A DNA stretch of 64,000 nucleotides, taken from positions 12,350,720-12,414,719 of the forward strand of contig OX365950.1 of assembly GCA_947247005.1 (NCBI GenBank). The letters are read 5' to 3'. The position numbers were made by a program, and so were the translations under genes. The first letter of the stretch is position 1. Each line of letters begins with the position of its first letter. Positions 37,346-46,300 of this stretch are shown in pieces. Below the pieces are notes generated by a model, which was given only the letters and a program-made list of their open reading frames with translations, did no database searches and was not told the origin of the DNA. The stretch comes from Spisula solida (lineage: Eukaryota; Mollusca; Bivalvia; Venerida; Mactridae).

Positions 37346-40300
37346 GTAACTATTTTAAGCTGCTACTATTTTAACGTTAACACATCTTTCACCTACTAAC
37401 CTCAATCTATGGGAACTCAAATTCAATCAATGGTCGAGTTGTTCGAGCGACCAGCATAGGAAAGGAAGGTTATTGGTTCGAACTCAGGCCGCGACAGACC
37501 GTACTGGTTTATCCCCCTTGCTAGGTGCTTAGGATGGCCAGGTTTTGGTGCTAAATATTGTCGGGTATGGTTCGTTCATCTACGCATGTCTGGTATCTCT
37601 AGACGCGATAACCCATTTCGCGTAGGGGGAGTTTAAAGGTTGCGCAGATCAAACAAAAAATAAAAGCGATCTATCGCTAGTTCGACCATAGTTTAATCAT
37701 TGAAGGTTTCAGTGGTCTCTAGTTGAACTATGGTAACTATGGTTTGCGCCAACACCCGGCCCATATAAGGGTAGTTCCATCTTCTAGCACCCCGGTGTCA
37801 GGATCACGTGACAGTGATGGCTGAAATGCTGTGTGACTTAAAAAGAACTAAAAATAGACTTTCGGTCATATACGAGTAATTACTGTGCTCCTGATATTGA
37901 AAGTGTTCACCTGTTTTTGTGGCGGAAATAAGATAAAGTTGCCGTTAATAGTGTATTTAGTAACTATTTACACTAGCTATGATATTGTCCGGTTGTATTT
38001 GTATTTGGTTAGCGCGTTTGTCGTCTAATCTGGCGACCCGGGTACAAATGAGGATGGGGGCACTCTTATGTCTGCATGTCATATTTCAGCTGAAAGCAGA
38101 CTGGCAAATAAAGGCCATGCTCGGAATTCGGCATTTGGTACTCCTTATTCTACGTGTTTCGCTATATTATATACCATAACAATTAATGTTTTACCTTCAG
38201 CCTTTAACTTTTAAACAGTCCCCATTCTACATAAGACTATATCTTGAAATATTAACTCCCTTGCTTTGTAATGCCAGCCATCTTTGAAGACAAATCTCAT
38301 TGGCATTAACAGAATATATTTATATCTTTTGTTGTACGTGGGACGTTCAAAAATAAACAGGACTGGGGCCCTCATGGATTTAGTTTTAAATATTATACAT
38401 ATATTATTACATAATATTGAATGGGAATTCAATTGCGAAAAATTGATATCTGATTTATAGAGTTACACTATCATGTCCGCTCCTAATTGTCAACTTTAAA
38501 ACCATGGTAACACGCACCCGGCGCAGCCCACTAATTACCATTGATGGCGAACACTTAATAGGGTATATCTTTAATACTGTCATATCGATAGCTTTCAAAC
38601 TTCGCCATGACATTGCATGCTACATATTAGACGATGTCAGCAAAAATGACGACATTCAGGCGTTAGCTATGGAAATAAATATAATTTGAACTCCAGGAGT
38701 GACAACGTCGTGACACAAAAGTAACGTCACCAGAACGTAAGGAAAAACGGATAAACGCCAAGTTTTGTCATCAACAAGATGACCCTGTCCTATGAATCGT
38801 ATGAAATGATCGTAAAAAAGTTTGGAAACGTTTCTCCGAGTCGTTTATCATTTTTAGAATGGCATAAATGCTTTAGTGATAACTGTTTAGCATTGAAAGA
38901 CAGGGAAGTAACAGGAACTCATATAACGTTTAGGACGTCAGCCACTGAGACATTATATAAATATCAGATGCCTGCCTGTGTGACATTGATATTGTCAACC
39001 CGAGGGCAGAATGTCATCCCGAGGCGAAGCCGAGGGTGACATTCTGTTTCGAGGGTTGGCAATATCAATGTCACGCAGGCAGGCATCTGATATTTATTTT
39101 ATTATACCGAACACTATTATAAGTCTAGGAAAACGTTCACTGCTACGATTACCATAATTATAAACAGTAGGCATGACGGTGTTTTCTTACATTGTTGTGT
39201 ATCAATTTCACATTCTATTGTATGTGTAGGCCCTAAGTTCATTTGGTGCATTTTGCCGATTTCTTTAACTAATAGATCATTTTTAAGAAATTATCTAGAA
39301 CTTGTGTTATATAAGCAATAAATTAGCTTTTTACCATTTGTGTATAGATCTATAACTTTAAAAGTGCGCCAAACGTAACGTCGCGTTTTGACGTTATGAC
39401 GTAATTGCTGATGACGTCATGACGTCTAACATACTTGTACATGATTGTTTTGTGTACAGTGTTCTTAATCTGGTGAAGTTGAATAAAGGAAACGCATCGT
39501 TTTGAATACAGATTTGTTTTAGTTGTCTTCTTTGTCTTCTTTTGTCAGTATATTTTTTAGAAAATCGTGTATATTTCAACAGTCAAAGAACTAAGATCGA
39601 CGCAGTTACTTGCCCTTGCATGACATTGAAAATGTCAGGTCGATCACATGACCTGACAGTCAGTTTTTGGTCGATCACGTGTCATATGGGTTGGAACTGT
39701 CAATGACAGTCATAATGTCTCTCTCTGGGGCAATGGGGCTTTTGCATTGCAGAAAAAAGTGAGGTATAATAATGCAAAATATCAGGTCTTGACGTTTCAT
39801 GGTACGTTGCCTCGACCAGATATTCGATGTAAGATCCGGAAAAATACATGTGATTCTCACCGACGCATTACTTGAGTGGTTCAGTGTGGTACAGGAATGT
39901 ATTCATCACCATATATAACTATAAACATCGTATTTCTTAGCCTTATGCGAAGCACGAACGCCTTTAAAATAGCGACTTCATTTTGTGCGCCGGGTCGATG
40001 TAAGTGACCTTGTTTATTCATCTGTAACTCTCGGACCGCGTTTTTGTATAGTTCATAATTTTACTGTATTTAGAATATAACCTACATTATGAGCCAATGA
40101 AAACGCCGCATTTTGGCGGTTAACTGAAAATTTAATCATTAAAATTTTCTCTTCACAGACTTTACGTCATGCGTTGGCGCTACTTTCTATCGGCCAATCA
40201 GAATTCAGAATGTTATATTCTAAGTTAGTTAGAACATATTAAGTAAATTTTAATGACTAAAAAGGACTCGCTTCGCTTCGCTCGCTCCGCCCTTTTTAAT

Positions 40301-43300
40301 CATTAAAATTTACTTAATATGTTCTAACTATAACATAGAAAAAGGATTCCGATTTCTGACGGTATATAATTTGATTTATTTTGTTTTACTATGCGGGTTT
40401 TGTGACCATAGTCCTGTTTATTTTTGAACGTCCCACGTAAACGAAGGTTGTCCGAAAAGTTTTGAGACTGTTTCTATATCTCAAAGAATATCATGAACAA
40501 ACCATTAAGTAGAACACAGTTGCGTGTATTAGCTATTCATGGATTTTCAATGTAAAAATGAAATTATTCTATTTCATACTTTGCAAGAGAGTCGTTGCCT
40601 AAACAACCAATATAGGGCTTCATTGAGCACGTCAAAATTTCAAATGTATCCTCTCAGTGATTTGATTTATATGAATGCAGTCTCAAAACTTGCCGGACAT
40701 CCCTCGTATTATTATTTATCTCTTAAATTTTTCAGATACAAAATTCTTATTGTCATTTTTGCGGATCAGTAAATTCAGTCAACTTACGGCCAGGGAGCGT
40801 CTGGTAAACTTTCTAGCATCGTTCAACGATTCAGTGAGCTACTTGAACGGCCACGACCCGGGTGACCCTAAATACCTTAACATTCTAAGGGCAAGGTATT
40901 TTAAAATTGGATTTTTCGGCCACATATAATAAATTAATAATATAATATCACAATGATAATATACTCGTATAACAATGATGTTAACGGCGTTACGTATATA
41001 TACATGTATACGGCGGCAGATTCACCTGACCAGATATCCTGGATGTAAGCTTATATCTGATATATTCGAATCCCTCTCACGCCGAGTGAGGGTTCATATA
41101 CGATTGTTAAATTATAACCATCACTAACTAACCCTTCCACAACCTCACACACTCCAAATAGAAACCTAGTATGTTACACACACTTATGTTTTACAAAATT
41201 ATTTTTAAAAGCGTTCTTGCCAGTATTGTTGTATGAATAAAGATGTTAACATTATTAATATCCGGCAAAATTTATACTAGCTAATGCAACTGCAAATGAC
41301 GACAGAGATCATGTTGATTTTGTGTCTCATTGTTTTGTTTTTTTAGTCGTGTATTTACACCATTACCAAAGAGAGATTCTGACAGAAGAACCATTATAAT
41401 TGGCAACTACGGTATGATTTATGTATGACTATTTTCCGAACGCCGAGTCCCTTCTCTGCTGGGCCTATTATATGTTTATGTTAAGGATGGAATTATTAAA
41501 GAAATAAGTAATATGTACCTGTGTTTTATCGTAGAATAAAGCAGATTCACGAGTTCGGGTGCGTAGTAATTAAATCTCGAGTGCAATGTTTACTACAATA
41601 CCTTTCCAGTTATATATATATACCAGATTTATATAGCGCCCTTTTCATGCGAACGCACGTTCAAAGACACTTTACCCATGTTGCAGCCACAAGGGCGCAG
41701 GTGCATCCTCTACCAGTGCAGATACAGCATGATCTGACCAGAAGGGAGTAAGAGAATTAGATACAGGCATGTCCGGCGCTGCAGAGGTGCGCCTAGCTCT
41801 TATTTCGAATAGACAGTTCAGACAATGGTCACAATATTTTGTGTACACATAAAATAAAACGTATCTCTCACATTATCCTGACTGGACAGAACGTGCTAAT
41901 TTAAAATGTTATTAACATTGCAGATAATTTTGATGCGACTGGGAATTCATACGAGTATGCTGACTTTCAGAGATCAATCTTAGCCATTTGTCACTCCCTT
42001 GTATTTTGTGATGAAGTCTTTCAAGTTCATGGTGTGAATTTTCTCATGGACTATGGGTCAGTTACTTTGCAGCATTTGTCATTTGGTGGCCATGAAAACA
42101 TGCGAAAGCGAGCACAACATTTTCAGGTTAGCAATTTATTGTTATGTTTCAGAGAATCACAACTCTGTCGGTGCACCAATGGCATCCTAAATGTAGATAC
42201 GCTGGTTCATTTGGTCATTGTCCAGAAGTAACACAGGTACGCTGGTTCCTTGGGCCCATGCCATCATAAGTATAGGTACGCTGGTTCCTTGGGTCAATGT
42301 CATCACAAGTATAGGTACGCTGGTTCATTGGTCCATGTCATCATACGTATAGGTACGCTGGTTCCTTGGTCCATGTCATCATAAGTATAGGTACGCTGGT
42401 TCCTTGGGTCAATGTCATCATAAGTATAGGTACGCTGGTTCCTTGGTCCATGTCATCATAAGTATAGGTACGCTGATTCCTTGGTCCATGTCATCATAAG
42501 TATAGGTACGCTGGTTCTTTGGGTCAATGTCATCATAAGTATAGGTATGCTGGTTCATTGGGTCAATGTCATCATAAGTATAGGTACACTGGTTCCATGG
42601 GTCAATGTCATCATCAGTATAGGTACGCTGGTTCCTTGGGTCAATGCCATCATAAGTATAGGTACGCTGGTTCCTTGGGTCAATTTCATAATAAGAAAAG
42701 GTACGTTGGTTCCTTGGGTCAATGTCATCATAAGAAAAGGTACGCTGGTTGCTCGAGTCAATGCCATCATAAGAATAGGTACGCTGGTTCCTTGAGTCAA
42801 TGTCATCATAAGAATAGGTACGCTGGTTCCTTAGGTCAATGTCTAGCATATATATAGGTACGCTATAGTTCCTTGGACCATTGTCTAGCATTGAAGTATT
42901 TCAACTGCTTTCTTCCTTTCTATTTCTGGACCAGAACTTTATAGAGAAACAGCATGATTACGTCAGCAGGAGATCACCATCAGTGTTTATCTAGTGTCAT
43001 AAAACACGGTAACTGAACAACGATTAACATCGCACAATTGATATTGTACACGTCAACTATTGCAAAAGTAAAACTGAACAGCCTTGAGCTACAATTTCTA
43101 CAACGATCTGTTCAAGTGCTGCTTGAATTATCACACTTAGTTATTAGTTATTAAACCTGCATTAATGTCAACTTATTAAGTATGCCTCAAAGGTACCCAA
43201 ATATTATTATTTTCAGTGTAAGAGTCGATTATTTAATATGAATCCGATTTGTTCCGCTGTCTGACCATGCGGAATGAAAGTGTAATTTGAAGTAAAACCA

Positions 43301-46300
43301 TGTTAGTATTATTTGTGTCAAGTAACATATCAAGTCTCGGTTCATTTGAATACAATGACTGTATGCCTTACATTAAATATTCGGTAAATACTTGTATATT
43401 GTAACTCAAAATGGAGATACTATTTCACAGACTGAGATTCCCCAATGTAAAAATGCGACTTAGAAACATGATATTATCAGTCGTAATTTCCTAGTTGCCA
43501 TGACAACCAAATCAAATACAGTGTCATGTAGATAAAGTAACATACTATAGTAGTATTGAAGGTTATGTTTTATTATTCCATTTAATACACCTTTTCACAG
43601 ATTTTGTGAGAAATGTTTTCTGAGAAATTTGACAGACACGTGCTGTGTTTTAATGCTTAATAAATAAATTAGTTATACTCGTGATATCACTAGTGGTGAA
43701 ATAAGTGCGAAGTTCACAGTCATAAGTGTAACTTGACGTCCATTTCGCATTCATGTTCACGCTATTTATCGCCAACTACTGGCAGGAATGAAATGAAGCT
43801 TACCGTGCATTATCACTATCAAGAAGAGATCCGATATTCTCCATGATTGTTAAACATACTATGATAATAACATATGGGCCGGGTGTGTTCGTACTAGTGT
43901 TCTGTACCTTCTGGATAATGGAACACACTTACGAGCAAGTCGGAACACTGTTTGGAACATGTTCTCTCTGTGCCAACCAAAGAGGTGGTGCAGCCAGAAC
44001 ATGCACGTGATTACAACAACAGCAATTGCTTCACGAAACGTACGCCATAAAGAATATACTAGTGATACTTTTATTTTCCAATTACGGACCATAGTTGGCA
44101 TACCATCGTATTTAATTATATACACATGCATATTTCTTCCCCCAATATTACGGCTACAATGGTGGTCATACTAAAAGATTTACTCCCTGTTCTGTTTTGT
44201 TCGAAATGGACCAGTCGGCACACTGTCCAGGGCAGATGTAACGAACACATCTATGTATATAGTCTAATATATCGGTTGTGTTATTAAGGCCCGTAGCCAC
44301 ACGGAGGCACAACGACACCCTTGTCTCGGTGAAAATTTCAGAAAATACCGAAATAAGTATGTTTTTAAAGGAAAATGTGTCTTAATTAGATCCTTAAATA
44401 GACATTCGCCGCACAAATAATGAATGTCATGCTTGAATGTCTACAAAGGTGACATACCGTGATGTTGGTCAATTTAAGTACTTGTACGTGTGTATATATA
44501 CTTACAAGGTCCTATATCGCAATACGGTCACCTATGCACGTTATGCAGGTTCAGCTGTCAAACGGAATAATAAAGTAATGCATACTTAACTGTGCCAAGA
44601 AAAGTGCAAAAAGGTTAATGAAAGTTTAACGTGGACGGCAGCTGTTCTTTTTTTCAAGTTTTGATAGAAAAGTTTATAAGATAAGTATGTAGCGCATGCT
44701 GCATCGTTATTATCGATGTTAGTATTCGTTCCTGTTTTGAATACAACCTTCGTAAACTTAAGTAATTTGTGTAATTGTGTACGTTTATCAGTTTTATCGT
44801 TTAATGACTTAAGTAGTCCAGGAGCCAAATATATTGCATCGACCTTATCAAAGGACATGGATGTTTGGAAACTTTACAAGTAGGGATAGTGGTAGGGGAA
44901 GGGGATAAAAGTTACGGAAATGTTTAGTTTAGAGTGATTATATGCGCGAAATAAAATCGAGTCTTTTTTTGGACATTGAACAATTTCATAATGACACAAA
45001 TGGACCTATTTTTTCTCTCAAATATTTCAGAAAGCTTTACCCAAAGATCTATGTATTTTTAGATCTTTGCTTTACCTCTAGGCCTATCCATACGCTAGAT
45101 TCATCATATTACAATGGACCTATTTTCTTCCAAATATTTCAGAAAGCATTACCAGTATCCGTACGCCAGTTTCATCATAACAACAATGGAACTATTTTCT
45201 TTCAAATATTTCAGAAAACGTTACATGTATCCATGCGCCAGTTCCATCATTATAGCATTGACCTTTTTTCTTTCAAATATTTCAGAAAGCTTTACCTGTA
45301 TCCATGCGCCAGTTTCATCATTACAACAATGGACCTATTTTCAACGTGTTATTACATATCCTCAAACCCGCACTACCAGAAAAGATGAGAATTCGGGTAA
45401 GAAAAATGTGATGTACTAGTAACTAAATCAAAGCACTGAGAGTATTGGTGGGAGGCAATCTGGATGCTGCTACTAAAGCTTAAACCGACTTTACACGTTT
45501 AATGTTCGTTTTCTTACTGCCGATCTTGTCTTGAATGTCGAAATAGGCATATGTGACTATATAGGCATGTTGGGTATCTAAATAATTGTAAAAAGGGGCA
45601 TATTAATTTATGTGGAATACATGTATTGAACGCGGCTTTAAGTGGCTTTAAAATAATACAATGGGCCTATTTATCAGATTCTACAGTACCGTCTTGTAAT
45701 CACTTCCCTCACAGTCTATAGAAAGCGGCTAGTATAGCCACACCATATGATTGCATAACAGTACTTTGCAGACGATATGCGATTCATTGATAAAACCATC
45801 ACGTGACCCTGGTCTGAAGTTTCTAAAATAGCTATACAGCCGGGACATTTGATAAACACGTCATTTTCTTATTACGAAACAAGTTCGATATCACCCCGGC
45901 GGAGTGATTATCTGCAAAAATATCGATTTAATGAACAGTTTCACAATAATTGTTGATCTTAGAATAAACAAATGTTGCTGATTGAATTACATCAGTTTAA
46001 AAATTTGGAGAAACATATGTAGCAGTATTGGGAATGTTGACAGTTTTTGGAACTACTTGAATGCGGATTCACATTGTAGCCTAAAGGCGGTTCAGGTTGC
46101 ATTAGGAAAGGGGCAATGATCGTATTGAGAGACTAACGCCTCCCAAAAACTGCGCCAATATTGTTTCTAAAACAATCATCATAGTAAATATAATTTACAT
46201 TTTGTATTCAGTCTGCGTCATCAACAATACTCGTATTTAAAGTATTAAATATTCCCAGTGTTGCAAACATTAAAATACACGTGGTAATAGATTGAAGTAT

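Larger units (their letters stand above)
38335..40439. mobile_element. Degenerate mariner-like element with perfect 30-bp TIRs
   Basis: The ends 38335-38364 and 40410-40439 are perfect 30-bp inverted repeats (TACGTGGGACGTTCAAAAAT...) beginning with TA, as in Tc1/mariner insertions. The element is 2.1 kb and lies in the CRAL-TRIO intron between coding exons 1 and 2. A short open stretch near 38779-38960 (KKFGNVSPSRLSFLEWHKCF) resembles the helix-turn-helix of mariner transposases; no catalytic domain remains. Two other hairpin elements are nested in it. Confidence 0.6.

Noticed and set aside
42418..42891. 157-residue Asp/Asn/Tyr-rich minus frame and plus partners
   Set aside because: Products of the 39-bp intronic minisatellite.
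44942..45388. 148-residue frame across the exon-5 array
   Set aside because: It reads the duplicated acceptors and exon starts in a shifted frame; the real exon is 45286-45396 in another frame.
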